In this document: one piece after another, positions 38,318 to 47,473 of the stretch
Numbering within the stretch: the stretch's first letter is position 1
How the letters are laid out: each line of letters opens with the position of its first letter
Assembly (NCBI GenBank): GCA_947489315.1
Contig: CANLCX010000001.1
Location: 127,501-191,500 of the forward strand
DNA: 64,000 nt
DNA from: an uncultured Sphingomonadaceae bacterium
GTDB lineage: Bacteria > Pseudomonadota > Alphaproteobacteria > Sphingomonadales > Sphingomonadaceae
Direction of reading: 5' to 3'
Program-made: the position numbers and the translations under genes
Notes under the pieces: model-generated
Database searches by the model: none
The model's input: only the letters and a program-made list of their open reading frames with translations
Told to the model about the DNA's origin: nothing

Positions 38318-39889
38318 CTAATGCCCCGCCGCACCTGAGACATCCTCTAGCAATTCCTTCGGCGTTTCCCGGCCATGGTCGGTGCCAGCCGTACGGTTGC
38401 CCTTTGCAAGGGCGAAGACCACGCCGGATAGGGCCAACAGGGCAACGATATTCGGCAGCGTCATCACGGCGTTGGAAATATCACCCAAGCGCCAGACCAG
38501 TTGCAGCGGTGCGAAGGAGCCAAAGAAAATGACCACGCACCAAAGGACGCGCCAGATAAAATGCAGTTTCTTTTCGCCGCTGAGCGTAGAACCGGGCAGC
38601 AGATCATAAAGATAAGTGATCGCGCGTTCGCCATAATAGCTCCAGGTCAGCAAGGTCGTGAACACGAACAGGATCAGCGCAATCGAGACGATCAATGTGC
38701 CGATGGGAATGCTAAAGACCTCGAACGGGAAGGCGGCCGCATAGGCACCCGATGTCATGGCAAAGCCATTGAGATCGGATTGCCAGGCATGTTCGACCAC
38801 CTGTTTCACGCCATTAGCATCGGTAAAGGTAAAGTCTCCCGCGACCGTTAGCATGACCAGCGCGGTCATGGTGCAGATCACGATGGTATCGATAAACGTA
38901 CCCATCATTGCAAAGCGGCCCTGTGCCGCCGGATCATTGGTCTGTGCCACAGCGTGGGCGATCGGGGTCGAACCCTGGCCGGCCTCGTTAGAAAACAGCC
39001 CGCGCGCAACACCGGCGCGAATGGCGATCATGATCATCGCGCCGAGAAAGCCGCCAGCGGCTGCGTCATAGCCAAAGGCCCCGGCAAAAATGCGGGAAAA
39101 GGTTTCCGGCAGATAAGGCAGATTGATCATCAGCGCGACGAAAGCCATCACGAGATAAGCGGCGGCCATCCACGGAACGATTGTTTCAGCGACTTTACCG
39201 ATGGATTTGATGCCGCCGATAATGACAGCGAAAACGGCGACGGCAGCGACCGCGCCGCCAATCCATTCCTCGACACCGAACAGTTCGTTGGCACTGTCGC
39301 CCAGACTATTGGCTTGAATGCCGTTACCGGTAACCAGCGCTGAAAACAGCGCACCGATACAGAAAAGAACCGCTAACCAAGTCCATTTCGGGCCAAGGCC
39401 AAGGGTAATATAAGTCATGGGTCCACCGCGATAGGTGCCGTCTGCGGCCTGTTCGCGGAAGCGGATGGCAAGCGACCCTTCGGCAAAGGCGAGCGCCATG
39501 CCGAATAAAGCGGTCACCCACATCCAGAAAATCGCACCAGGCCCGCCCAGCGTAATGGCAGTCGCCACACCGGCCAGATTGCCGGTACCGACTTGCCCGG
39601 AAAGAGCCGTGGACAAAGCGGCGAAGGGAGAAATCTCGCCCGCGCCCTTTTTGTCGGATTTCTTGAAAAGTCCTGCGAGAGCAGGGAACAGGCGGCGCAG
39701 CGGATAGCCGCGCAGGCCAATCATGAAATAGATACCAGCGCCAAGCAAGATGATCACCATCGGCGGGATCGGTTGGCCGGCAATGGCAAGGACCGGTTCC
39801 CCGTTCCAGCTTCCGCCCCAGATAAAATCTGATACATTGGTGACGGGTTTAATGGCGGCTTCAAATCCGGAAACTGGCGCTGTACTCAC
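38318..39889 (-). CDS. Alanine/glycine:cation symporter (AGCS family)
   Basis: 523 aa, around eleven membrane helices. AGCS signatures include GQVGTGNLAGVATAITLGGPGAIFWMW, GPMTYITLGLGPKW and SNEAGQGSTPIAHAVAQTNDPAAQG. It imports small neutral amino acids with sodium or protons across the inner membrane. It is slightly longer than usual at the N-terminus. No amino-acid riboswitch was found upstream. Confidence 0.93.
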   Translation of the reverse strand: MSTAPVSGFEAAIKPVTNVSDFIWGGSWNGEPVLAIAGQPIPPMVIILLGAGIYFMIGLRGYPLRRLFPALAGLFKKSDKKGAGEISPFAALSTALSGQVGTGNLAGVATAITLGGPGAIFWMWVTALFGMALAFAEGSLAIRFREQAADGTYRGGPMTYITLGLGPKWTWLAVLFCIGALFSALVTGNGIQANSLGDSANELFGVEEWIGGAVAAVAVFAVIIGGIKSIGKVAETIVPWMAAAYLVMAFVALMINLPYLPETFSRIFAGAFGYDAAAGGFLGAMIMIAIRAGVARGLFSNEAGQGSTPIAHAVAQTNDPAAQGRFAMMGTFIDTIVICTMTALVMLTVAGDFTFTDANGVKQVVEHAWQSDLNGFAMTSGAYAAAFPFEVFSIPIGTLIVSIALILFVFTTLLTWSYYGERAITYLYDLLPGSTLSGEKKLHFIWRVLWCVVIFFGSFAPLQLVWRLGDISNAVMTLPNIVALLALSGVVFALAKGNRTAGTDHGRETPKELLEDVSGAAGH

Positions 39890-40071
39890 TCAAATTCTCC
39901 CCGTTTCGCATCTTTGATGCTGAAATCTGTTCTGTAATTTAATTACAATGGAAACAGGATTAGCAGCCACGCCGTTTTTGGCAAATGCTTTTGCCAAACG
40001 AGGATGAAAGCCTATGATAAAGTTAGAAAATCAAAACCAATATGATGATTCTTACAGATGGAGCAGCGCAT

Positions 40072-41154
40072 ATGAGTGACCAGATCAGCAGCCTTTGGGT
40101 AAAGAAAGCGGACCTGCCGCAAGCCGAATGGCATGAAACGCCAGCTCCCGACTTGGCTGATGGGCAGATATTGCTGGAAATCGAAAAATATGCGCTGACC
40201 GCGAATAACATTACCTATGCCGCGGTTGGCGATGGCTTTGGCTATTGGAATTTCTTCCCCACTGGCGATGCGGATTGGGGCATTGTTCCCGTCTGGGGTT
40301 TTGCCAAAGTGGTCGCGTCGAGCAATGCAGATATTCCGGTTGGTGAGCGAGTTTATGGCTATCTGCCAATGGCCAGCCACCTCGTGGTGTCGCCGGGCAA
40401 TGTAACTGACGCTGGATTTGTTGATCATGCCGAACATCGTCAGGGTCTGGCGATTATCTATAATCAATATCATCGTCTCGGTACGGGCGCCGGACAGGTG
40501 GAAGATGAACGCGCGCTCTATCAGCCGCTGTTTACCACCAGCTTCCTGATTGAAGATATGATGCGCAAGGCGGAATGGCATGGCGCGAAAGCGGTCCTGC
40601 TGACCAGCGCGTCATCGAAAACGGCGCTGGGTCTGGCATTGGTCGCTAAAAACCTGAGCCCCGATATCAAACGTATTGGTCTGACATCGGCCGGCAACAA
40701 AGCCTTTGTCGAGGCAACCGGGCTTTATGATGAAGTCGTGCCCTATGATGACATGACCAGCCTTGATGCATCGCAGGAGATCGTGTCCGTCGATTTTGCC
40801 GGTAACACGGATCTGCGCACCGCGATTCATGCCCATTGGGACGCCCATCTGAAATTCAGCTCTCTGGTCGGCGTGACCCATTATGAAGCACGCACGGAAG
40901 CGGGCGATATGAAGGGTCCGAAACCGGTCATGTTTTTCGCCCCGACCGTCGCAGAATCGCTGATGAAAGAAGTCGGCCCCGCGACATTCCGCGCCATGGT
41001 GGACGAGCAGTTCGCGTCCTTTGTCGCGGTGGCGGCTGGCCATCTTTCGGTCGAGCATCTGTCTGGGCAGGACGCCTTGCAAAGCGCCTATCTGGAAATG
41101 CTGGCCAACAAGGTCGCGCCCAATCGCGGGTTGATCTGCGCTATTGGCCAATAG
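40072..41154 (+). CDS. DUF2855 family protein (MDR/quinone-reductase-like)
   Basis: 360 aa from ATG 40072, which has ggag at 40060. It matches DUF2855: LTANNITYAAVGDGFGYWNFFPTGDADWGIVPVWGFAKV in the N-terminal domain and AKAVLLTSASSKTALGLALVAK in the nucleotide-binding part, resembling medium-chain dehydrogenases but without zinc-ligand motifs. Possibly an NADPH-dependent reductase; the activity is not known. Confidence 0.83.
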   Translation: MSDQISSLWVKKADLPQAEWHETPAPDLADGQILLEIEKYALTANNITYAAVGDGFGYWNFFPTGDADWGIVPVWGFAKVVASSNADIPVGERVYGYLPMASHLVVSPGNVTDAGFVDHAEHRQGLAIIYNQYHRLGTGAGQVEDERALYQPLFTTSFLIEDMMRKAEWHGAKAVLLTSASSKTALGLALVAKNLSPDIKRIGLTSAGNKAFVEATGLYDEVVPYDDMTSLDASQEIVSVDFAGNTDLRTAIHAHWDAHLKFSSLVGVTHYEARTEAGDMKGPKPVMFFAPTVAESLMKEVGPATFRAMVDEQFASFVAVAAGHLSVEHLSGQDALQSAYLEMLANKVAPNRGLICAIGQ

Positions 41155-41237
41155 CTGATCAATAGCGAAAGCCATTGATTATCAACGAGGAACGGCAGAT
41201 AACGGGTTAAACGGGGTCGCACCTGTTGGGGGATGGG

Positions 41238-43025
41238 ATGAACGATATACCGGTTTCCGGCCCAAATCTGGCCCACCATGCGCTATTTGATGGCGTGTCG
41301 ACGGCGGCGCTTGATGCGCTAGAATCTGTCTCCACGTTGAAACCCGTGTCGGGCGGTGAGACGCTGGTGGCGCAGGGCGATGATGCCGATGCGCTCTACT
41401 TCGTCGAATCCGGCCGGTTCCGCGTGGTGGTCAACAAGGTCCATATTGTCGCCCATATCGAAGCCGGCGAAGCCATCGGGGAACTCGCTTTTTTCGCGGG
41501 CGGCAAACGCACCGCCGATGTGATCGCGACCCGGGATTCAGCGATTCTCAAAGTCTCTCGCAGCGCCTTTGATACCATTGCGAAGCAGCATCCCGAACTG
41601 ACGCAGGCGATGCTCAAACTCGTTTCCGAGCGGCTGGTGGTCGCCACTAGCCGCGCCGGTTCGGTCAAGAGCAGCACGCCGCGGGTGATTGCCTTTCTGC
41701 CGGCTGGTACTAGCCAATTGCCGGATGGCTTTCTGGCCCGTTTAACGGCCGCTTTTGAAGCAACCGTGGACGCCGACATACCGGTGATCGCGGTGGACCA
41801 AGGCACCAATGAAGCCTCTGACGGGGCGGCCTATCAAGCATGGCTGGCGGAGCAGGAGGCCAAGGGCGCCTATGTCCTGATTGATGGCAGCGGGTCGAAC
41901 GAATGGGGTGAACAGGTTTGTCGTAACGCCGATGCGCTGGTGATGGTCGGGCGTCCGGGCCGCGCCGAACCCGAACTCAATGCGATGGAACAGAGCGCGA
42001 TGCGCTGGATTGCCGCGCCGCAGCGGACCTTGCTTTTGGTCCGCGAGAAGGCCGACAAGACAATCACCAAGAGCGCCGCATGGATCGACCCGCGTGAACC
42101 CAAGCTGCACCATCATGTCGCGCTCGACAGCGATGCCGATTTCGCCAAGGTCGCGCGCTTCCTGACCGGCCGCGCGGTGGGCCTTGTTCTCGCGGGCGGC
42201 GGCGCACTGGGCTGCGCGCATCTGGGTGTCATTCAGGCGCTAAGAGATGCCGCCATCCCGATCGACTTCATCGGCGGCGCGAGCGCAGGGGCCGCGATGG
42301 GCGGCGCGATTGCGCGCGGCATGACCGTCGAGGAAACGCTCGACCAGATGGAGGCGATGTTCATCAAGGCCAAAGCGATGCGTCGGCTGACCCTGCCGCT
42401 CTATTCGCTGCTCGACCCGACGGTGTTCGATGCCGAGCTGCGTCAGCGCTATGGGACCAAGGACATAGCCGACCAACCGATTGCTTTCTTTGGCGTTTCT
42501 ACCAACCTGTCGACCAACGGCCTACATGTCCACCGGCGCGGCCCGCTGTGGGAATGCGTCCGCGCGTCGGGCTCTTTGCCGACCATCTTGCCGCCCTTTA
42601 TCGACAGCGATGGCAATATCCTTGTCGATGGCGGGGTGCTCGACAATGTGCCGGTCAAGGTCATGCATGATCTGAAAACCGGCCCTAATATTGTCGTGTC
42701 GCTGGGTGATCCCGACGAAGTCTGGCGCACCGATGTCGAATATGATGATATCCGGGGCCGCTGGACATTGATGAGAGATGTCTTGCTGCGCCGCAAACGG
42801 GACGCGGAATTCCCCTCGATTGTCGAAATCATGTCGCGATCGATGGTGGTGGCGAGCCGGATGGCGTCAAAAGAAATGCTGGGCGATGACGATATTTTGG
42901 TTAATCCGCCGATCATCCCGGATATGCAAATACTCGACTGGCATTTGGGCCGCGAGCTGGCCGAAATGGCGTCCGACTATATCACCAAAAATGTGATCGA
43001 AAGCGCCGGACTGAAACAGCTTTAA
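41238..43025 (+). CDS. Cyclic-nucleotide-binding domain / patatin-like phospholipase
   Basis: 595 aa from ATG 41238. Residues ~10-130 are a cNMP-binding domain (LVAQGDDADALYFVESGRFRVVV, GEAIGELAFFAGGKRTADVIA). Residues ~310-520 are a patatin lipase domain with the oxyanion motif LAGGGALGCAHLG, the nucleophile Ser in GGASAG and the catalytic Asp in DGGVLDNVPV. This is the bacterial counterpart of neuropathy target esterase, a membrane-associated (lyso)phospholipase. Whether cAMP binds is unknown; the phosphate-binding Arg position (KRTADV) fits. Confidence 0.9.
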   Translation: MNDIPVSGPNLAHHALFDGVSTAALDALESVSTLKPVSGGETLVAQGDDADALYFVESGRFRVVVNKVHIVAHIEAGEAIGELAFFAGGKRTADVIATRDSAILKVSRSAFDTIAKQHPELTQAMLKLVSERLVVATSRAGSVKSSTPRVIAFLPAGTSQLPDGFLARLTAAFEATVDADIPVIAVDQGTNEASDGAAYQAWLAEQEAKGAYVLIDGSGSNEWGEQVCRNADALVMVGRPGRAEPELNAMEQSAMRWIAAPQRTLLLVREKADKTITKSAAWIDPREPKLHHHVALDSDADFAKVARFLTGRAVGLVLAGGGALGCAHLGVIQALRDAAIPIDFIGGASAGAAMGGAIARGMTVEETLDQMEAMFIKAKAMRRLTLPLYSLLDPTVFDAELRQRYGTKDIADQPIAFFGVSTNLSTNGLHVHRRGPLWECVRASGSLPTILPPFIDSDGNILVDGGVLDNVPVKVMHDLKTGPNIVVSLGDPDEVWRTDVEYDDIRGRWTLMRDVLLRRKRDAEFPSIVEIMSRSMVVASRMASKEMLGDDDILVNPPIIPDMQILDWHLGRELAEMASDYITKNVIESAGLKQL

Positions 43026-43031
43026 GCGCCC

Positions 43032-43179
43032 GTACCCCTGCGCAGGCAGGGGCCCATCTCCCACCCGCGCGGCCAAATGCGGATGTGAGGGAAGCGCGGC
43101 GCTTTGCCGGCCACATCCCCCCTATAGGGTGCATAGTTACTTGGAAACGGGAGATGGACCCCTGCCTGCGCAGGGGCAC
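43032..43179. repeat. Large inverted repeat, 'acccctgcgcaggcaggggc' family
   Basis: Arms of ~28-30 nt (GTACCCCTGCGCAGGCAGGG at 43032 and its reverse complement ending near 43179, each followed by a shared ccatctccc) enclose ~88 nt. The design is the same as 33219-33368. Confidence 0.85.
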
Positions 43180-43298
43180 CGCGGGTAGCGCCAGACCGAT
43201 CCCATCGCGGCGCATCTGCCTCATCTGTCGTTCAGCCGGGCCTCTATATTTAGGCCCATATCTCTATTACATAGCGAATCCCCCAATCAGGAACATTC

Positions 43299-43955
43299 AT
43301 GACCCCCACTGGCCCCCCGCCCCAAACCCTTGAATTTCAATGCGAATGCGGCGCTATTCATGCTGCCCTGCAGGATGCGTCGCCGCAATCCGGTCGGCGT
43401 CTGATCTGCCATTGCAATGATTGCCAGACCTTTGCCCATTATCTCGGCAAGGCAAAGCTGATGCTCGACGACCATGCCGGCACCCATGTTTATCAGACCG
43501 ATCCGACCCGATTTGAAATCACCAAAGGGCAGGATCGGCTGGCCTGCGTGACCGTGACCGGCGGGCCGCTGCTGCGCTGGTATTGTGAGACATGCAAAAC
43601 GCCGATTGCCAATACGCTCAGCTCCACCCGCTTTCCGTTTCTGTCGCTGATCCTCTCCGGCTTTGACCGCGGCAAAACCGACGCGCTGCTCGGGCGGGAT
43701 GCCGAACATGTATCGGTGGATTCCGGCGCCGGTAATCTCGGCAAGGTCAAGATAGCGGGGATGGCCGGCATGCTGTTCAAGCTGCTGGTCAACACCGTCA
43801 AAGCCCGGTTTAACCCAGAGCTGAAAAAATCGCCGCTGTTCGATAGCGAAACCGGTAAGGCGGTCGCCGTCCCGATCAAACTGGAACCCGCCGAGCGTCT
43901 GGCGATCGATGAAAAAGCGGATATTTACCGCGAGGTTTTGGCGGAGATTAGATAG
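43299..43955 (+). CDS. DUF6151 family protein (GFA-like zinc fold)
   Basis: 218 aa. Cys motifs CECGA, CHCNDC and CETCK are laid out as in glutathione-dependent formaldehyde-activating (GFA/CENP-V) proteins that bind zinc, and the sequence fits DUF6151. The C-terminal ~70 residues are helical. Function unknown. Confidence 0.8.
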   Translation: MTPTGPPPQTLEFQCECGAIHAALQDASPQSGRRLICHCNDCQTFAHYLGKAKLMLDDHAGTHVYQTDPTRFEITKGQDRLACVTVTGGPLLRWYCETCKTPIANTLSSTRFPFLSLILSGFDRGKTDALLGRDAEHVSVDSGAGNLGKVKIAGMAGMLFKLLVNTVKARFNPELKKSPLFDSETGKAVAVPIKLEPAERLAIDEKADIYREVLAEIR

Positions 43956-44458
43956 GTCGTCTGACGGTTTGCAAGATATGGATGGCAGTCATGGTTGCGC
44001 CATTGCACTTGACCGAACCCGTCTTTAGTGTCCGCTTTGGGCGCAAAAGCGGACATTAGGAATGCAGAAGCTATCGGTCGGATAACGCTGCGATGACGGA
44101 CGTTCACAACAGTCACATCCTACGTCCGCTGTGGCTGGCCGGACCTGCTGCCCAAGCCTTCGAGCACCAAATAGGTGATTATTGACGCTTTTTTGACGAT
44201 AGCGCCGTTGACGCAAAGTTACATTTTCGGGCATCAAGAGCGCATTGGAATTACAGATAAGTTAGACTTTTCGGTGCGGTACGGAAACCCCGTTTCTGCC
44301 TATGGCGGAGCTTTGTCTGTTGAAGCTTGGGGGTGAAGACGTTGAATAAACTGGCCAGAATAACGATCGCGCTAGCAGTGGGGTGTGTTGCCGCCAGCGG
44401 ATCAGCGCAATGGATCAATCACTAGCCCCCCCCCCAGTATTTACGCAGTGAATTTGGC
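43956..44458. other. Intergenic region with a palindrome and a truncated signal-peptide frame
   Basis: About 500 nt. It contains the palindrome at 44030-44054. A 27-codon frame (44342-44425, TTG start) encodes MNKLARITIALAVGCVAAS, a convincing signal peptide that ends after SAQWINH just before a run of ten C. It looks like the beginning of an exported protein gene that has been lost. No other gene is seen. Confidence 0.4.
44030..44054. repeat. GTCCGC/GCGGAC palindrome (type 1 loop)
   Basis: GTCCGC (44030-44035), loop tttgggcgcaaaa, GCGGAC (44049-44054). It is an intact copy, flanked by ttta and atta. Confidence 0.88.
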
Positions 44459-45817
44459 TTGTTTAGGAGAACTATAATCGCGAGTGTAGTAGCAGAGGGG
44501 CGTCGTTTGCCCGCATTCACCGATAGCCGAAATCTCCGATTGTTCATGGGAACCCTGCTCTATTTAGCGCAAGGTTTCCCCCAAGGAGTCGTCTTCTATG
44601 CCATCCCAAGTTGGCTCGCTGTAAATGGGCAAAGCGCAGCAGTTGTAGGATCGGCTGCTGCTGCGGCAACTCTGCCTTGGATGTTGAAGTGGGCCGTAGG
44701 CGCTCTTATGGACCGTTACACCTTTATGCCCATGGGCCGCCGGAGACCTTGGCTGGTGGGAGTGCAACTATGTATCACACTCATGTTCCTCGCCTATGCA
44801 GTCGTGTCGCCATTACCAAGCGAGACAACGATGGTGATCGCCTTTACCTTTGCTTTGTCTTCACTAACCGCAATTCAGGACGTTGCACTTGATGCGCTCG
44901 TTATCGACCTCACACCTGATAGAGAAAGAGGTCGCCTAAATGGATTTATGTTTGGCGGAAAGTTGTTCGGCATCGCTGGAGGAACGGCAGTAACCGCCTA
45001 TTTCATACAGCATCATGGCATCGATGCAGCGATGCTGGCGATGATGGTGCTATTCGCGATACCGGCACTGGCTGCAATCGCAATTCGTGAGCGCCCAGAA
45101 GAGCGCTTGCTTCCATGGACAACAGGTGAAACTTCTGATGAAGCTATGGCAATAAAGCCGGAGGCCTGGTGGCCGATTTTCCGTCTAGCACTTACCACGC
45201 TGCTAAAGCGGGATACGCTGCTCGTTATCGCCCTTCTGATAACATATGGAATTCACCAGACACTGAGTGATCAAGGATCAGCGATCTTCGCCGCACGCGT
45301 TTTGGGATGGGGTGAGAGTGCGTATGGCAACCTGGTGGGGATAAGTAACCTTATTGTCGGCGGTCTCTCTTTGCTGGTTGGCGGGGTCTTGATCGATCGA
45401 TATGGTCCAAGGGCAATGGCGTTGGTTGGAGGTTTTGCTGGGCTCGTCTTGTTCGGCGGATATGCTGTCGCCGACACATTATGGACCAACCAGACGATCT
45501 TCATTGCTTGGTTTCTTTCGAGCTCACTTTTCATCACATTGTTCTATCTTTCGTTTCTTGTCATGGCGATGCGGGTTAGTGCGAAAGAAGTTGCCGCAAC
45601 TTCGTTTGCACTGATCGTTGCAAACCATGCATTGGGAGGAAGCATAGGCGGTTTCGTACTAGGCCCGCTTGAAGAGATGGGCGGCTTCGCCGCGATATTT
45701 GGCATGGCTGCGATAACGCTTTTTCTCGCTAGCCTCTTTACCCTCTTCATGCGACGTGAAGCAGCGGGGCCGATTTTGATTGTGGATGAAACGAAATCTG
45801 TTCTGACAACTGACTAG
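44459..45817 (+). CDS. MFS transporter (AmpG/PAT-like)
   Basis: Up to 452 aa; the TTG at 44459 opens the frame, but a TTG at 44507 preceded by gagggg at good spacing may be the true start. Twelve helices. LFMGTLLYLAQGFPQGVVFYAIPSWL and KWAVGALMDRYTFMPMGRRRPWLVG resemble AmpG/acetyl-CoA transporter-type MFS proteins. The substrate could be muropeptides or another anionic compound; no beta-lactamase or recycling genes are near, so this is uncertain. Confidence 0.8.
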   Translation: MFRRTIIASVVAEGRRLPAFTDSRNLRLFMGTLLYLAQGFPQGVVFYAIPSWLAVNGQSAAVVGSAAAAATLPWMLKWAVGALMDRYTFMPMGRRRPWLVGVQLCITLMFLAYAVVSPLPSETTMVIAFTFALSSLTAIQDVALDALVIDLTPDRERGRLNGFMFGGKLFGIAGGTAVTAYFIQHHGIDAAMLAMMVLFAIPALAAIAIRERPEERLLPWTTGETSDEAMAIKPEAWWPIFRLALTTLLKRDTLLVIALLITYGIHQTLSDQGSAIFAARVLGWGESAYGNLVGISNLIVGGLSLLVGGVLIDRYGPRAMALVGGFAGLVLFGGYAVADTLWTNQTIFIAWFLSSSLFITLFYLSFLVMAMRVSAKEVAATSFALIVANHALGGSIGGFVLGPLEEMGGFAAIFGMAAITLFLASLFTLFMRREAAGPILIVDETKSVLTTD

Positions 45818-45930
45818 CTGGCCTTTGGCCGAAATTGGGTCGGGAACGAAACGGCGGCTATTTACAGACTGATGACGGAAAGCAGACAATCTGCAATCGG
45901 CCCAGTTGCTGTCGTTAGAAACAACCTAAG

Positions 45931-45958
45931 CTAGTGTCCGCTTTCGGGATAAAGCAGT
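45931..45958. repeat. Degenerate GTCCGC palindrome before the IS
   Basis: ctagtgtccgctttcgggataaagcagtc: the left arm is intact, the right arm changed to GCAGTC. Its first nine bases, CTAGTGTCC, match the predicted left guide of the neighbouring IS exactly. Confidence 0.7.
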
Positions 45959-46020
45959 CACACCGCCAGTGTCCTGTGTGGATGGCTCCCTCATTGCAAG
46001 GACATTTTTGAGTGACTTGA

Positions 46021-46160
46021 CCTAAGTTAGATACGGTCCTGTGTCCGGCCTGTTGATGTGGCGCAGATTATTTATCTAACCACTGGCCCTGATGGTTTCC
46101 GCGAACCCAGTCCCATTCCGCTAAACGGACTATCGATGTCCTGGACACTAGTCGGGGTGT
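46021..46160 (-). ncRNA. Predicted bridge/seekRNA of the IS110-type element
   Basis: It lies in the 3' non-coding end of the IS, read on the minus strand. Target part: AGTGTCC (46143-46149), hairpin GGAC/GTCC (46127-46130 with 46138-46141), TAGCGGA (46117-46123). The first equals the left flank top strand, the second the right flank bottom strand, so each could pair with one strand of the target. Donor part: an 8-bp stem GTTAGATA/TATCTAAC (46026-46033 with 46073-46080) encloses TCCTGTGT (46037-46044), identical to the element's left end across the junction (45972-45979). RNA ends are guesses; only guide and stem positions are supported. Confidence 0.6.
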
Positions 46161-46252
46161 CTGTGTTCCCGGTCTAACCGGTGTGCCATCACTCTCATCG
46201 TCCTTGTAAACTGATTGCTCTACCTCCTTTGTTTTGTCGGTCGTTATTGTCG

Positions 46253-47275
46253 TCAGGTTATTGCTCTGGGCGTGAACGGTTCGTTCTTTGTAAGAACAGC
46301 CCAGATGATGCGGGCTGCCTTGTTCGCCATGGCAACAGTGGCCAGACGGGCGGGCTTTCGTTCTAATATGGACGCGGTCCACGGATCAACACGCTCAGGA
46401 TGTGAGCGGGCTGCCCTGAGGCGTGATGACATTCCCACAACCAGTAGCTGGCGCAGATACCGGTCGCCCATGCGTGATATCTTGCCAAGTCGCTCTTTAC
46501 CGCCGCTGGATTTGTTCAGCGGCGTCAGACCGATCCAGGCGGCAAAGTCCCGTCCACTCCTGAACTGATGCCCGCTTCCGATAGTAGCTACAATGGCCGA
46601 GGCATTGATGGGCCCGATACCGGGGATGGTCTGGAGTAGCTTTATACGATGATCGCTCTTGGCAGTCTTCGCAATAGCTTGGTCCATTTTGATGATGCGG
46701 GCATGGATAAAGAGTAGTTGCTTGCAAAGCGAAGCTATAACCTCCCTCGCAATATCTGGGATATCAGGGCCTTGATCTGCATCCATATCTCTAGCGAAGT
46801 CCCGGATAGCCTCCAGGCTTTTACGTATCGCAATGCCGAACTCACCGACCAGACCGCGTATCGTGTTGGAGAGCTGTGTTCGTTGTCCTACCATCATCTC
46901 CCTTGCTCGGTGTTGGCACAATATGGCCTGCTGATCGGCGGACTTCATCTCGACAAAACGCATTGTCGGACGGGTCACCGCTTCGCATATCGCCTCTGCG
47001 TCTGCTGCATCTGATTTACCGCGTTTAACATAGGGCTTCACATAAGCAGGGGGCATCAGCTTCACACTATGTCCCAGCTGCGTCAATTCGCGCGCCCAGT
47101 AATGAGCACTGCTGCAAGCTTCCATGCCAATCAGACAAGGCTCCAGCTTCGCGAAGAATGGCAATATCTGTATTCGTCACAACGGTTTGTTGAAAGCGAT
47201 GCTCCCGTCTTCCTTCACGCCATGAACTTGAAAAATATTCTTGGCCAGATCGAGGCCGATTGTGGTAATATGCAT
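46253..47275 (-). pseudogene. IS110 family transposase, interrupted by a stop codon
   Basis: The full frame begins at ATG 47275 with MHITTIGLDLAKNIFQVHG, containing the first catalytic Asp (DLAK) of the DEDD RuvC-like domain. Codon 33 is TGA (47177-47179) where relatives have a sense codon, then the frame continues uninterrupted for 303 codons from a TTG: GMEACSSAHYWARELTQLGH, YVKRGKSDAADAEAICEA, IPGIGPINASAIVATIG and the C-terminal Ser-containing RLGKISRMGDRYLRQLL. Without the first 32 residues the protein lacks a catalytic Asp, so this copy is probably dead unless the stop is read through or another copy acts in trans. Confidence 0.88.
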
Positions 47276-47360
47276 ATGGGTGGCTCCTTGTGTTCGCAGT
47301 TTACGATAACAACTGCATTATGGCGCATTGCGACGCCGAGATCAGGAGCCATCCACACCA

Positions 47361-47388
47361 TCCGCTATGGGCGCAAAAGCGGGCATCG
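47361..47388. repeat. Right part of the palindrome split by the IS
   Basis: tccgctatgggcgcaaaagcgggca: together with agtg(tcc) at 45968-45974 it rebuilds a GTCCGC...GCGG(G) palindrome. The element therefore inserted in the left arm. Confidence 0.8.
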
Positions 47389-47473
47389 TTGATGTTCTGC
47401 AGGCACACGGATTGCGAACATTACAAAGTTATAGCTTAACGCGATTTTTATAAAGTCCTCGCAGAATGCCGGA

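Larger units (their letters stand above)
45975..47360 (-). mobile_element. IS110 family (IS1111 group-like) insertion sequence
   Basis: About 1386 bp. Subterminal inverted repeats GTGTGGATGGCTCC (45976-45989) and GGAGCCATCCACAC (47345-47358) match perfectly. The flanks agtgTCC | element | TCCgctatgggcgc share TCC and rejoin to a GTCCGC palindrome copy, so the element sits inside one. The transposase reads on the minus strand and is interrupted by a stop codon. The non-coding stretch is long beyond the transposase stop (278 nt) and short before its start (85 nt), as in the IS1111 group. The exact ends may differ by 1-3 nt because of the shared TCC. Confidence 0.88.

Noticed and set aside
39890-40071. 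Possible glycine riboswitch upstream of the AGCS symporter
   Set aside because: No conserved glycine riboswitch core could be found.
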